DNA of 44,066 nucleotides, from NCBI GenBank assembly GCA_040751775.1, contig JBFMGD010000022.1:1-44066 (forward strand), in the 5' to 3' direction. The notes below the pieces were generated by a model. That model did not search any database and was not told the origin of the DNA. It was given only the letters and a program-made list of their open reading frames with translations. The DNA is from JBFMGD01 sp040751775 (GTDB lineage Bacteria; Bacillota; Dethiobacteria; DTU022). A program made the position numbers and the translations under genes. Below, piece by piece: positions 16,099-25,229 of the stretch; position 1 is the first letter of the stretch, and each line of letters opens with the position of its first letter.

Positions 16099-18300
16099 AT
16101 GGACCAATATGCTGAAATTATTATTGATTTAATCAGTGATGCCGTGGACAGGCCTTTTCATTACCGGATCCTCCCGGATCTGCAGGGTTTGGTTAAGCCG
16201 GGGGCGATGGTTACAGTCCCTTTCGGCAACCGCGCCTACCAGGGGTTTGTGATGCGCTTGCTGAAACAACCGGATGTGACGGCGGTGCGTGATATTGCCG
16301 CCCTGGCGGGAACCGGGCCGCTGCTGAACAGAGAGCAGCTTGCTCTGGTCCCCTGGATGGTGCATCGTTATTACTGCCGTCATATCGAAGCCATCCACGC
16401 CCTCGTGCCCGCGTCTTGCCGGCAAAGCCGCGCCACGGCCGTTAAAAAGGTATTCGCGTTAACCCCGGCCGCGGGGCAGGCGGATCTGGCCAGGGCGCCG
16501 GCGCAGCGACAGGCTGTCGAGTTGATCCGGGCGAACGTCTCTCTGTCAAGGGAAGAGCTGGCCCGCCTGGGAGTACGCTCTGAAACCCTGCGCGGCCTGG
16601 AGCGAAAAGGGTTGATCCGGGCCTTTGCGGGGCCCCGGGATCGCAGCCCCGCTCAAACCGGCGCCGCCTTGGAACCGCCTTTGCTGTTAAAAGATGAACA
16701 GCGGCGTTGTTACGAAGCACTGTGCGGCGCCATGGACGAGAAACGGCCCCGCAGGCTGCTGCTGCATGGCATCACCGCCAGCGGCAAAACCGAAATCTAC
16801 CTGCAGGGTATTGACAGGTGCCTGGCGCGCGGCGAAAGCGCCCTTGTGCTGGTGCCGGAGATCGCTTTGACCCCCCAGATGATTGAGATGTTCCAGGGGC
16901 GCTTTCCGGGAGAGGCGGCAGTACTGCACAGCCGGCTCACACCGGCGGAGAAGAGCAGCCAGTGGCGTCGTATTTCCGAAGGGGCGGCCCGTGTGGTTCT
17001 CGGGGCCCGTTCCGCCGTATTCGCTCCCCTTGAAAATGTGGGGTTGATCGTCCTCGACGAAGAGCATGAAACCAGCTACAAGCAGGAAGAGGCGCCCCGC
17101 TACCACGCCCGGGAGGTGGCCTGGTGGCGCGCCCGTTACCACAAGGCCGTATTGCTGCTTGGCAGCGCAACCCCCTCCCTGGAAAGTTACCATGAAAGCG
17201 TTTCGGGCCGCGGCACTCTGCTGGAGATGGCTTCCCGGGTAACCCCGTCCCGGCTGCCGCCGGTGCGAATCGTGGATATGCGCGAAGAGCTGAAGCAAGG
17301 GCACCGGCAGATCTTCAGCCGCCCTCTCCTGGCGGCGCTGCAAGGCGTCCTGGAGCGGGATGAACAGGCGCTTCTCTTCTTAAACCGGCGCGGTTTCGCC
17401 AGCTTCGTGCTCTGCCGGGAGTGCGGTTACGTGGTGCGCTGTCCCGCGTGCGCCGTCTCCTTGACCTTGCATACCGTCCAGGAGCGGATGGTCTGTCACT
17501 ACTGTTCCCACCAGGAAAAGGTTCCCCAGGCCTGCCCCTCTTGCGGCGGCACGCAAATCCGCCACTTCGGCGCGGGGACCCAACGGGTCGAAACAGAGGT
17601 GCAGAAGCTCTATCCCGGTGTGCCGACGATCCGGATGGACAGCGACACCACCACCAGCCGGGGCACCCACCAGCGTTTCTACCAGGCGTTCCGGAAGGGA
17701 CAGGCCCGCATCCTGATCGGCACCCAGATGGTGGCAAAAGGGTTTAATTTCCCCGGCGTAACCCTGGTCGGGGTGGTAACCGCCGATACAGCCCTGAACT
17801 TACCCGATTTCCGCGCCGCGGAGCGTACCTTCCAGCTGCTGACACAGGTTTCCGGCCGCGCCGGCCGCGGTCCTCTCGGCGGCGAGGTGATCGTCCAGAC
17901 CTATCACCCGGCCCATTACAGTATATTGGCAGCGGCGGATCACAACTACGGCGCTTTTTACGAGGCTGAACTGGAGAACCGCCGCCAGTTGGCTTATCCT
18001 CCCTTCTCCGACCTGGTTCGTTTTGTTTTCGCCGGCGCCGACGAGGCGGCGGTATGGGAGGCCGCGGTTGAATTTACAGCCTTGCTGAAACCGCTTCAAG
18101 CGGCGGGGGAGCTGCTGGGCCCGGCTCCGGCACCCCTGTTCCGGCTGAAAAACTACTTCCGTGTCCATACTATCCTCAAAGGAGAGCGGTTGCCGGCGCA
18201 AGCCCGCTTTATCCGCAACGCGGCCCGTCATTTCCGGGCCCGGAAACCGCCCCGACCGGTTCGCCTGACGGTGGATTTCAACCCGCAGGTGGTGCTATAA
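16099..18300 (+). CDS. priA: primosomal replication restart helicase PriA
   Basis: PriA recognises stalled forks and reloads the replisome; it is a 3'-5' superfamily 2 helicase. The 733-residue protein has an N-terminal DNA-binding region, Walker A GITASGKTEIYL near 225, the DEEH box (VLDEEHETSYK) near 320, and GSATPSLESY. A zinc-binding cluster follows near 440-490 (CRECGYVVRCPACAVSL, CHYCSHQEKVPQACPSCGG). The C-terminal helicase lobe includes ILIGTQMVAKGFNFPGVTLV and QVSGRAGRG. All eight cysteines of the zinc sites are present. It is encoded 24 nt before def and belongs to the same transcription unit. Confidence 0.96.
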   Translation: MDQYAEIIIDLISDAVDRPFHYRILPDLQGLVKPGAMVTVPFGNRAYQGFVMRLLKQPDVTAVRDIAALAGTGPLLNREQLALVPWMVHRYYCRHIEAIHALVPASCRQSRATAVKKVFALTPAAGQADLARAPAQRQAVELIRANVSLSREELARLGVRSETLRGLERKGLIRAFAGPRDRSPAQTGAALEPPLLLKDEQRRCYEALCGAMDEKRPRRLLLHGITASGKTEIYLQGIDRCLARGESALVLVPEIALTPQMIEMFQGRFPGEAAVLHSRLTPAEKSSQWRRISEGAARVVLGARSAVFAPLENVGLIVLDEEHETSYKQEEAPRYHAREVAWWRARYHKAVLLLGSATPSLESYHESVSGRGTLLEMASRVTPSRLPPVRIVDMREELKQGHRQIFSRPLLAALQGVLERDEQALLFLNRRGFASFVLCRECGYVVRCPACAVSLTLHTVQERMVCHYCSHQEKVPQACPSCGGTQIRHFGAGTQRVETEVQKLYPGVPTIRMDSDTTTSRGTHQRFYQAFRKGQARILIGTQMVAKGFNFPGVTLVGVVTADTALNLPDFRAAERTFQLLTQVSGRAGRGPLGGEVIVQTYHPAHYSILAAADHNYGAFYEAELENRRQLAYPPFSDLVRFVFAGADEAAVWEAAVEFTALLKPLQAAGELLGPAPAPLFRLKNYFRVHTILKGERLPAQARFIRNAARHFRARKPPRPVRLTVDFNPQVVL

Positions 18301-18324
18301 TAGCTAGCAGTGGAGGTGTTGTCC

Positions 18325-18807
18325 ATGACTTTGAGACGGATTTTAAGAGATAGTCACCCGGCGCTGCGTGAACGGGCCAAACCGGTCCCAAAAGTGAATC
18401 ACGTTATTTTACAACTGCTCGATGATATGGTTGAAACCATGCGCGAGGCGAACGGCGCCGGCCTGGCCGCTCCCCAGATCGGTATCGCCAAGCGGATCAT
18501 TGTCGTGGATGCCGGAGACGATAAGTTGCTGCAGTTAATCAATCCCGTCATATTAATGACAGAGGGTAGCTGCGTCGATGTCGAAGGCTGTTTAAGCGTG
18601 CCCGGCGTTTACGGTGAAGTGTCCCGGGCTGCGCGGATTACATTTGCGGCACTGGATCGCGCCGGGCAGGAAGTGAAACTGACGCTGGAAGGATGGCCCG
18701 CCCGGATCCTGCAGCATGAGATTGACCACCTGGACGGAATTCTCTTTATCGACAAAACGATCCGCCTGGTTGATCCTTCCGAGCTGAAGCGGGAGGAAGC
18801 CAAATGA
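18325..18807 (+). CDS. def: peptide deformylase
   Basis: Peptide deformylase removes the formyl group from nascent proteins. ATG 18325 is chosen because GGAGGTG lies 6 nt before it; a GTG at 18310 would precede that site. The 160-residue protein has all three motifs: GAGLAAPQIG (about 44-53), EGCLSVPG with the metal-ligand Cys89, and QHEIDHLDG with His131, Glu132 and His135. Length fits the shorter type-1 enzymes. Its stop overlaps the fmt start by 4 nt, coupling deformylation and formylation genes. Confidence 0.96.
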   Translation: MTLRRILRDSHPALRERAKPVPKVNHVILQLLDDMVETMREANGAGLAAPQIGIAKRIIVVDAGDDKLLQLINPVILMTEGSCVDVEGCLSVPGVYGEVSRAARITFAALDRAGQEVKLTLEGWPARILQHEIDHLDGILFIDKTIRLVDPSELKREEAK

Positions 18808-19760
18808 AAGCGCTGCACCTCGTTTTTATGGGCACCCCTCTATTTGCCGTGCCCGTCCTGGAGCTGCTCCGGACAAGCCGCCACCACCTGGCGGCCGTGG
18901 TTACTCAACCGGACCGGCCGCGGGCCCGGGGGCGCCGCATCTGCTTTTCGCCGGTGAAGGAATGGGCTGTGCGGCACGGCGTGGAAGTGCTGCAGCCGGC
19001 CCGGCTGCTTGACGATCACTTTTGGGAACGCCTCAGGGCGATCAACCCCGCCCTGATCGTAACCGCCGCTTATGGAAAGCTGTTGCCGCCCAAACTGCTG
19101 CAGTATCCTCCCCTGGGCTGCATCAACCTCCATGCTTCGCTGCTGCCGGCCTACCGGGGCGCCGCGCCGATACACCGCGCGGTCATGGAAGGGGCGGCTC
19201 GCAGCGGCGTAACGGTGATGGAGATGGCCCCCGAGATGGACGCGGGCAACATCATCATGCAAATGGAGGAGCCGATTGCGCTTGACGATACCGCCGGAAC
19301 GCTGCACGATCGCCTGGCTGAAGCCGGCGCCCGCCTGCTCTTGCAGGCTGTAGACGCTTTGGCTGCCGGCACCGCGACTTCGCGGCCCCAGGACCCGGCG
19401 GCAATAAGCTATGCGCCTCCCCTGCGCCCGGAAGAAGAGATCATTGACTGGCACCGCGGCGCTGTCTCGCTGCACAACCAGGTCCGGGGTATGAACCCCT
19501 GGCCGGGCGCTTATACAATCTGTGGCGGCAAGCGGCTCAAGGTCCGCCGGACTGCGCTGCCCGAACAGCTCCCCGAGAAAGCCTTTCCCCCGGCTCCGCC
19601 GGGAACCATCTTCTGCACCGGCGGGAAAACCCTGTATGCGGCCACCGGCGACGGCCCCCTGGCGCTTTTAGAAGTACAGCCCGACGGCAAGCGGCCGATG
19701 AGCGGGGGAGAATTTTATTGCGGCCGCCGTTTTGAACCCGGATGCCGGTTGGGAACTTGA
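18804..19760 (+). CDS. fmt: methionyl-tRNA formyltransferase
   Basis: Fmt formylates initiator Met-tRNA with 10-formyl-tetrahydrofolate. The 318-residue protein has the N-terminal FMGTPLFAVPVLELL, the catalytic core with Asn108 and His110 (CINLHASLLPAYRGAAPIHR), and the conserved Asp146 in MAPEMDAGNI. A C-terminal tRNA-binding domain follows from about 205. The start overlaps def (ATGA). rsmB follows 1 nt after the stop. The arrangement def-fmt-rsmB is the standard one. Confidence 0.95.
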   Translation: MKALHLVFMGTPLFAVPVLELLRTSRHHLAAVVTQPDRPRARGRRICFSPVKEWAVRHGVEVLQPARLLDDHFWERLRAINPALIVTAAYGKLLPPKLLQYPPLGCINLHASLLPAYRGAAPIHRAVMEGAARSGVTVMEMAPEMDAGNIIMQMEEPIALDDTAGTLHDRLAEAGARLLLQAVDALAAGTATSRPQDPAAISYAPPLRPEEEIIDWHRGAVSLHNQVRGMNPWPGAYTICGGKRLKVRRTALPEQLPEKAFPPAPPGTIFCTGGKTLYAATGDGPLALLEVQPDGKRPMSGGEFYCGRRFEPGCRLGT

Positions 19761-19761
19761 T

Positions 19762-21126
19762 GTGAATGCCAAGCCGGAAGCAAAGCTGACAGCCCGGGAA
19801 GCAGCGTTGAAAGCCCTGGTCAGGCTGGAAAAAGATAACGCCTACCTGAACCTGGCCCTGGAACCGCTGCTGCGGGAGCTTTCGCCGCGGGATAAAACAT
19901 TGGCTGTCCGGATCGCTTACGGGACCGTGCAGCGATTGAACACCATTGACTGGATTCTCGATCATCTTCTGAACCGCCCCCTCTCCGGCCTGACACCCTG
20001 GATCCGCAATATCATGCGCCTCAGCGCTTACCAACTCTATTACCTGGAACGGATACCCGCCCATGCCGCCGTCGATGCCGCCGCGCGCCTGGCCGGCCGC
20101 TACGGCCACCGCGGTGTCACCGGCCTGGTCAACGCGGTCTTGCGCCGCCTGGCTCGCGGCAGCCTTGATCTGCCCTGGCCCGGCAAAATGAAGCAGCCGG
20201 TGGAATACCTGGCCTTAGAATACAGCCAACCAGCCTGGTTGGCGCGGCGCCGCCTGGAGCGCTACGGGCTGGAGGAAGCCGAAGCGCTTTGCCGCGCCGA
20301 CAACGAGGTCGCTCCGCTGTCCCTGCGCCCGAACCGCCTCAGGGTAACGGCGGAAGAGCTGCGGCAAAAGCTGCTTGCCGAAGGTGTTGAAGCGGTATCC
20401 AGCAGGCATGTGCCGGGTATGCTCCAGATTAAATCGCGCCAGGCCGTGGCTCAACTGAAGGCTTTCAGGGAGGGGCTTTTTACCGTCCAGGGCGACAGCT
20501 CCGCACTGGTCGCGCCGAACCTGGATCCGCAACCGGGCGAAGAGATATTGGATTTATGCAGCGCTCCCGGCGGTAAAACCACGCACCTGGCCGAGCTGAT
20601 CTCGGATTGCGGCAGGGTCCATGCCGTTGATATCCATCCCCAGCGCCTGCGCCTGGTGGAGCAGGCGGCGCGGCGCCTGGGGCTTTCAAGCATTAACCTG
20701 ATACCGGCTGACGGAAGAAGCCTCAGTAATGAGATGCTGCCGCCGCAGGACCGCATCCTGGTGGACGCTCCCTGTTCCGGCCTCGGTGTGATCCGCCGTC
20801 TCCCCGAGATTAAGTGGCGCCGGCGCGAATCGGATCTGGCGGCGATGCAGAAACAGCAGTTGTCGCTGCTGCAGGCGGCGGCGGTCCTTTTAACGCCGGG
20901 AGGGCGATTGCTCTATAGTGTTTGCAGCAATGAGGCAGAGGAAACCACCGCCGTGGTCAAAGCTCTTTCCCGGACTCACCCCGGCCTGGTCTTGCAGGAC
21001 GAGTTTCCGGCCGTGCCCGCCAACCTGGCGGCAGCTCAGGCAGGGGGAATACTGGAGCTCCTGCCCCACCGGCACGGTGTGGACGGCTTCTACATGGCCC
21101 TCTGGCGGAAGCCGTTGTTATTGTAA
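19762..21126 (+). CDS. rsmB: 16S rRNA m5C967 methyltransferase RsmB
   Basis: RsmB methylates C967 of 16S rRNA using S-adenosylmethionine. GTG 19762, immediately after the fmt stop, is favoured; TTG 19732 inside fmt would add ten residues. The 454-residue protein has a NusB-like N-terminal domain (TAREAALKALVRLEKDNAYL) and a C-terminal Rossmann methyltransferase. The SAM site is LDLCSAPGGKTTHLAEL. The two catalytic cysteines are in VDAPCSGLGVIRRLPEIKWR and LYSVCSNEAEETT. In Bacillus rlmN follows this gene; here prpC follows directly and rlmN is absent. Confidence 0.94.
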   Translation: MNAKPEAKLTAREAALKALVRLEKDNAYLNLALEPLLRELSPRDKTLAVRIAYGTVQRLNTIDWILDHLLNRPLSGLTPWIRNIMRLSAYQLYYLERIPAHAAVDAAARLAGRYGHRGVTGLVNAVLRRLARGSLDLPWPGKMKQPVEYLALEYSQPAWLARRRLERYGLEEAEALCRADNEVAPLSLRPNRLRVTAEELRQKLLAEGVEAVSSRHVPGMLQIKSRQAVAQLKAFREGLFTVQGDSSALVAPNLDPQPGEEILDLCSAPGGKTTHLAELISDCGRVHAVDIHPQRLRLVEQAARRLGLSSINLIPADGRSLSNEMLPPQDRILVDAPCSGLGVIRRLPEIKWRRRESDLAAMQKQQLSLLQAAAVLLTPGGRLLYSVCSNEAEETTAVVKALSRTHPGLVLQDEFPAVPANLAAAQAGGILELLPHRHGVDGFYMALWRKPLLL

Positions 21127-21143
21127 ACCTTTTTTGCTATACT
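21115..21143 (+). promoter_or_regulatory. promoter for prpC-prkC
   Basis: TTGTTA (21115-21120) and TATACT (21138-21143) have a 17-nt spacer. The -35 lies within the last codons of rsmB and the -10 about 35 nt before prpC, giving the kinase/phosphatase pair its own start within the operon. Confidence 0.55.
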
Positions 21144-21177
21144 GATCATGGAGAGCCATATCAATGGAGGTGGCGCT

Positions 21178-21927
21178 ATGCATGTAATCGGTCAAACAGA
21201 CCCGGGCCGGGAACGCTCTCGCAACGAAGACAGCTTCCTGGTGCGGACCGATGGTGCAATAGCTTTATTTGCCGTGGCCGACGGCATGGGCGGGCATGTT
21301 GCCGGTGATGTCGCCAGCGCCATCGCCATAGCCGTACTGGAGAAAAGCTGGCCCGCGCTAAAGCGAGGCAGCCTGCCCGGTGACGGCCAATTTGCGGGAA
21401 TTGTGCAAAAGATGATCTGCGAAGCCAATAAACTGATCCTGGCTGAATCGGCCGGTGAAAGCGGCAAACAGGGTATGGGAACCACTTTAACCATGGGGTT
21501 GCTGAACGGCTGTCGGCTGACCATCGGGCATGTGGGGGACAGCCGGGCTTATCTGATCAGTGACAGCGCGATCACACTGTTGACCGCGGACCACTCCTTG
21601 TTGGAACAGTTAATTCAGCAGGGAAGCATCAGCGCCGCAGAAGCCCAGGGGCATCCGCAGCGTCATATTCTGACCAGGGCCCTGGGTACCGGTCCGGCGG
21701 TCGAAATCGATCTGATCGAGCGCGAACTGACAGAGGACTACAGGGTGCTGTTATGTTCCGACGGGCTGACTACCATGGTTCAAGATCAAGAAATATGGCA
21801 GATCGTTTTGGCGAAGGAAACCTCCGGAGAGGCGGTCGAGTCATTAATACAGTTGGCCAATGACCGGGGCGGTCATGATAATATCACAGTGGTACTTGCC
21901 GCTGGTATCGGGAGGCAGGCGGTTTAA
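21178..21927 (+). CDS. prpC: PP2C-type Ser/Thr protein phosphatase (PrpC/Stp)
   Basis: This metal-dependent phosphatase reverses the phosphorylations made by the PASTA kinase encoded next. ATG 21178 is preferred to 21148 because GGAGGTGG is 5 nt upstream and the family starts right there (MHVIGQTDPGRERSRNEDSF). The 249-residue protein has metal-binding Asp18 and Asp35 (VADGMGGH), then TMGLLNGCRLTIGHVGDSRA, LLCSDGLTTM and GGHDNITVVLA. Its stop and the prkC start share one base, so the two are translationally coupled. Confidence 0.95.
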   Translation: MHVIGQTDPGRERSRNEDSFLVRTDGAIALFAVADGMGGHVAGDVASAIAIAVLEKSWPALKRGSLPGDGQFAGIVQKMICEANKLILAESAGESGKQGMGTTLTMGLLNGCRLTIGHVGDSRAYLISDSAITLLTADHSLLEQLIQQGSISAAEAQGHPQRHILTRALGTGPAVEIDLIERELTEDYRVLLCSDGLTTMVQDQEIWQIVLAKETSGEAVESLIQLANDRGGHDNITVVLAAGIGRQAV

Positions 21928-23558
21928 TGGTGGAGAAAACACTGGCGGGGCGCTACGAACTGATCGAAAAAATCGGCGAGGGAGGCATGGCCCGGGTCTA
22001 CCGCGGCCGGGATCTCCTCCTGAAGCGTACCGTGGCCGTAAAAATTTTAAAAGATCAGATGACCGGTGATGCCGATTTCGTGAGGCGCTTCCGGCGTGAG
22101 GCGCAGGCGGCGGCCGGCCTGTCCCATCCCCATATCGTCAATATTTACGATGTCGGTGAAGAAAATGAGATCTATTATATCGTGATGGAATATGTGGACG
22201 GGAAAAATTTAAAACAATACATTAAGGAAAAAGAACGCCTTACAGCCCACGAGGCGGTGGGGATCAGCCGCCAGATTGCCGAAGCCCTGGTGCAGGCTCA
22301 TGCCGCCGGGGTGATCCACCGCGATATTAAACCGCAAAACATTCTTTTTTCCAGGGAGGGGCAAGTTAAGGTGGCTGATTTCGGCATCGCCATCGCCGCC
22401 GACGGATCCACCCTGACCTGCAGCGACGATATCGTCGGCTCGGTGCACTACTTTTCTCCGGAACAGGCCAAGGGCAGCCTGGCCGACAAACAGTCGGATC
22501 TGTATTCGTTGGGGGTAATCCTCTATGAAATGGTAACCGGCCGGGTGCCGTTTTCCGGGGAAAGCCCCGTTTCCATTGCGATCAAACACGTCCAGGAACA
22601 GATTCAACCGCCCCGTCAGGTGGCCGGCGATATTCCCGAACCACTTGAACGGATTATTTTAAAGGCCGTGCAAAAAGATCCCGCCCGGCGCTACCCGGAT
22701 GTCGGGAGCTTTCTGGAAGATTTAATCCTCTTTCAGCACAAGGGAGCGGCCCGGGCGGTGCCTGAAACGGACGCCGCTGACGATGAAGAGACCAAGGTGA
22801 TGAAACCGGTGGGAAAAGATACTGAAAGCAGCAAACAGAAAGCTGTGCCTATCACGAAGCGAAGCTGGTTTATGCCTTTACTGATTGTCTTCTTTTTAAG
22901 CAGCACTCTCCTGGTCGGGTTTATCGCTTTCCGGAACCTGATCTTTGTCCCCGAGGTAACCGTGCCCGCGGTACGGGAGTTGTCCCAAAGCGACGCGGTG
23001 GAAGTGTTGAAAGATACCGGCCTGGTTCCCAACGCGGCGGTGGAGTATGTGTACGATGATACAATCCCCCAGGGCTTTGTAGTGCGCACCGATCCGGTCC
23101 AGGGAAGAGTAGTGCGTAAAAACCGGGTCGTGGATCTCTATATCAGCATGGGGCCCGAAACTATTCTCACGCCCAACCTTTACCTGCGCACGGAGATGGA
23201 AGCGAGGATCCTGCTGCAGGAGCTTGGTTTGAAACCCGAAATAGTGTTGGAGAATCATGATACAGTACCGGAGGGAAAAGTGTTTCGCCAGGTTCCCGGT
23301 GAAGGCTTCCGCCTGGCCAGGGGGGAACAGGTGGTTATCTATATCAGCCGGGGAGCCCCCCCCTTTCCGATTGCCAACCTAATTGGGCAGACACAGGATC
23401 AAGCGATAGAATACCTGGAGCGGGAAGGTTTAAAAGTGCGCCCGCGTTTGGAAAGATCAGACAGCCCCGCCGGCACGGTGATCGGGCAGTATCCCGAGCC
23501 CGGGCAGAGCGTCAAAAAAGGGCAGTCTGTGGATCTCGTGGTCAGTAAAGGCGAATGA
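21927..23558 (+). CDS. prkC: membrane Ser/Thr protein kinase with PASTA domains (PrkC/Stk1)
   Basis: PrkC-type kinases sense muropeptides or lipid II outside the cell and phosphorylate targets in cell wall growth, translation and germination. The 543-residue protein has a Hanks kinase domain with a glycine loop (IGEGGMARV, from 16), Lys39, HRDIKPQN from 131 (catalytic Asp133), VADFGIA and FSPEQAKG. A single membrane helix is near 314-335 (MPLLIVFFLSSTLLVGFIAF). Three PASTA repeats follow, at about 340-405, 406-473 and 474-540. Bacillus PrkC also has three. The phosphatase gene is directly upstream and rsgA follows; RsgA is a known substrate of PrkC homologues. Confidence 0.95.
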   Translation: MVEKTLAGRYELIEKIGEGGMARVYRGRDLLLKRTVAVKILKDQMTGDADFVRRFRREAQAAAGLSHPHIVNIYDVGEENEIYYIVMEYVDGKNLKQYIKEKERLTAHEAVGISRQIAEALVQAHAAGVIHRDIKPQNILFSREGQVKVADFGIAIAADGSTLTCSDDIVGSVHYFSPEQAKGSLADKQSDLYSLGVILYEMVTGRVPFSGESPVSIAIKHVQEQIQPPRQVAGDIPEPLERIILKAVQKDPARRYPDVGSFLEDLILFQHKGAARAVPETDAADDEETKVMKPVGKDTESSKQKAVPITKRSWFMPLLIVFFLSSTLLVGFIAFRNLIFVPEVTVPAVRELSQSDAVEVLKDTGLVPNAAVEYVYDDTIPQGFVVRTDPVQGRVVRKNRVVDLYISMGPETILTPNLYLRTEMEARILLQELGLKPEIVLENHDTVPEGKVFRQVPGEGFRLARGEQVVIYISRGAPPFPIANLIGQTQDQAIEYLEREGLKVRPRLERSDSPAGTVIGQYPEPGQSVKKGQSVDLVVSKGE

Positions 23559-23630
23559 AGCCTGACCAATGGCGCACAGCGAACCCGGCGGGCTGCGAAG
23601 TATGACTATTATTAAGGAGGTTTTCCCCTT

Positions 23631-24524
23631 CTGGAAGGTACGGTAGTCAGGGCCGCGGGCGGTTTTTTCCTGGTTCGGGACGGCAAGGGCGATCAGTTCT
23701 TGTGCCGCGCGCGGGGCAGGTTAAATCAGTCGAAAGCTTCGCTCCTGGTGGGTGACCGGGTCTTATTCCAGCCGGCAGCCGGATCCGCGGGGCGGGAAAA
23801 AGAAGGGGTAATCGAAACAGTGTTGCCCCGATTTAACGCGCTTTATCGCCCTACGGCAGCCAACGTTGATCAGCTTATTCTAGTGACGGCGCTGCGAGAT
23901 CCCGCTCCCGACTGGCTGCTGGCCAGCCGCCTGCTGGCTTTGGCGGAGCGGCAGGAGATGGCGGCAATATTGTGTTTAAACAAGACCGACCTGCTTACAC
24001 CGGCCGAATTGGCTGAAACAGCGCGTTTGCTGAAACTGTTTCCTTATCAGCGTATCTTTACGAGCGTCAAGACGGGGCAGGGTCTGGATGAGCTTGAGCA
24101 AGCGTTGCCGGGCCACTGCTCCGTTTTTGCCGGTCCCTCCGGAGCAGGCAAATCTTCCCTGTTGAACGCGATTCAACCGGATTTATTGCTGAAAACCGGA
24201 TCGGTCAGCGACAAAATCGGGCGCGGCCGCCATACCACCCGCGTCGCGGAGTTGCTGGCGCTGCCGGGAGGGGGCTCGGTGGTCGATACACCGGGCTTTT
24301 CCAGGCTTGATTTCGTCGACCTGGAGCCGCAGAGCCTGCCCGGCCTCTTTCCGGAGATGGAGCCTTTTACCGGCCAATGCGCCTTTCGGGACTGCCGCCA
24401 TATTGCCGAGCCGGGTTGTGCGATTCGGAAAGCAGTCGATGCCGGCGAGATCAATTTCATGCGTTTTCAACATTACAAAGCCTTTTTCCAAGAGCTGATG
24501 GACAGGAGAGACGAAAAGTCATGA
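23631..24524 (+). CDS. rsgA: ribosome small-subunit maturation GTPase RsgA, apparent CTG start
   Basis: RsgA is a circularly permuted GTPase that checks late 30S assembly. The 5' part encodes the usual OB-fold N-terminus (EGTVVRAAGGFFLVRD, then GDQFLCRARGRL). No ATG, GTG or TTG exists between the in-frame stop at 23613 and that segment, whereas CTG 23631 lies 10 nt after AAGGAGG. A start at ATG-like codons further inside (23700) would delete half the OB fold. With CTG the length is 297, normal for the family. Motifs are in permuted order: NKTD (about 117-120), GPSGAGKSS (168-176) and DTPGFS. The zinc site has CAFRDCRHIAEPGC. It overlaps rpe by 4 nt. Confidence 0.85.
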   Translation: MEGTVVRAAGGFFLVRDGKGDQFLCRARGRLNQSKASLLVGDRVLFQPAAGSAGREKEGVIETVLPRFNALYRPTAANVDQLILVTALRDPAPDWLLASRLLALAERQEMAAILCLNKTDLLTPAELAETARLLKLFPYQRIFTSVKTGQGLDELEQALPGHCSVFAGPSGAGKSSLLNAIQPDLLLKTGSVSDKIGRGRHTTRVAELLALPGGGSVVDTPGFSRLDFVDLEPQSLPGLFPEMEPFTGQCAFRDCRHIAEPGCAIRKAVDAGEINFMRFQHYKAFFQELMDRRDEKS

Positions 24525-25192
24525 CGGTACTGGTAGCCCCATCGTTACTGGCCGCCGATTTCGGGAAGCTGCGTGAAGCGGTCCGGTTGGTTGAGGAAAA
24601 CGGCGCGGACTGGATCCACCTGGATATCATGGACGGCCACTTTGTCCCGCTGATCACGATCGGACCGCCGGTAGTAAAATCGCTGCGCCCGCACACCCGC
24701 CTGCTTTTGGACGCGCACTTGATGGTGGCAAACCCGGAGGAACACCTCGCGGCATTTGCCGCCGCGGGAGCAGATTTGATTACCGTCCATGTCGAGGCGA
24801 CGGCCCATCTCGACCGGGTCTTGCGCAAGATCAAGGCTTTCGGTCTCAAAGCCGGGGTTGCCCTCAATCCGGCCACACCACCGGCAGCCCTGGAATACGT
24901 TTGGCCGCTCCTGGACCTGATCCTGGTGATGAGCGTTAATCCGGGAGCGGGCGGGCAGCCGTTTATACCCGCGGTGCTGCCCAAGATCAGCTATCTAGCC
25001 GCGCAAATCCGCGCCCGTAAGATTCCGGTTGAACTCCAGGTGGACGGCGGCATCAATGAAGATACCGCCGCCCGGATCGTGGAGGCAGGCGCTACCGTTC
25101 TGGTAGCCGGCTCGGCTGTTTTCAACGGTGACGCGGCGGTAAATACAATCCAGGCATTTAAATTGATCAAAGGTTCTTTCAGGGCAGTTTAA
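24521..25192 (+). CDS. rpe: ribulose-phosphate 3-epimerase
   Basis: Rpe interconverts ribulose 5-phosphate and xylulose 5-phosphate in the pentose phosphate pathway. ATG 24521 overlaps the rsgA stop (ATGA) and begins the family N-terminus MTVLVAPSLLAADFGKL; longer upstream frames lie inside rsgA. The 223-residue TIM barrel has metal and catalytic residues in WIHLDIMDGHFVPLITIGP, LDAHLMV, ILVMSVNPGAGGQPFIP and LQVDGGINEDTA. The product ribulose 5-phosphate is also the substrate of RibB encoded in the next operon. This gene ends the conserved block. Confidence 0.95.
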   Translation: MTVLVAPSLLAADFGKLREAVRLVEENGADWIHLDIMDGHFVPLITIGPPVVKSLRPHTRLLLDAHLMVANPEEHLAAFAAAGADLITVHVEATAHLDRVLRKIKAFGLKAGVALNPATPPAALEYVWPLLDLILVMSVNPGAGGQPFIPAVLPKISYLAAQIRARKIPVELQVDGGINEDTAARIVEAGATVLVAGSAVFNGDAAVNTIQAFKLIKGSFRAV

Positions 25193-25216
25193 AAACACTT
25201 AAGTTTATGCTATAAT
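25188..25216 (+). promoter_or_regulatory. promoter of the riboflavin operon
   Basis: A perfect TATAAT (25211-25216) has TTTAAA (25188-25193) 17 nt upstream, overlapping the rpe stop. The FMN riboswitch begins about 14 nt after the -10. Confidence 0.6.
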
Positions 25217-25229
25217 TTAATATACCGTA

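Noticed and set aside
18310..18324. earlier GTG start of def
   Set aside because: The Shine-Dalgarno sequence lies inside these codons and points to ATG 18325.
24377..24520. longer rpe frame beginning inside rsgA
   Set aside because: The extra residues are a shadow of rsgA; the family N-terminus begins at ATG 24521.
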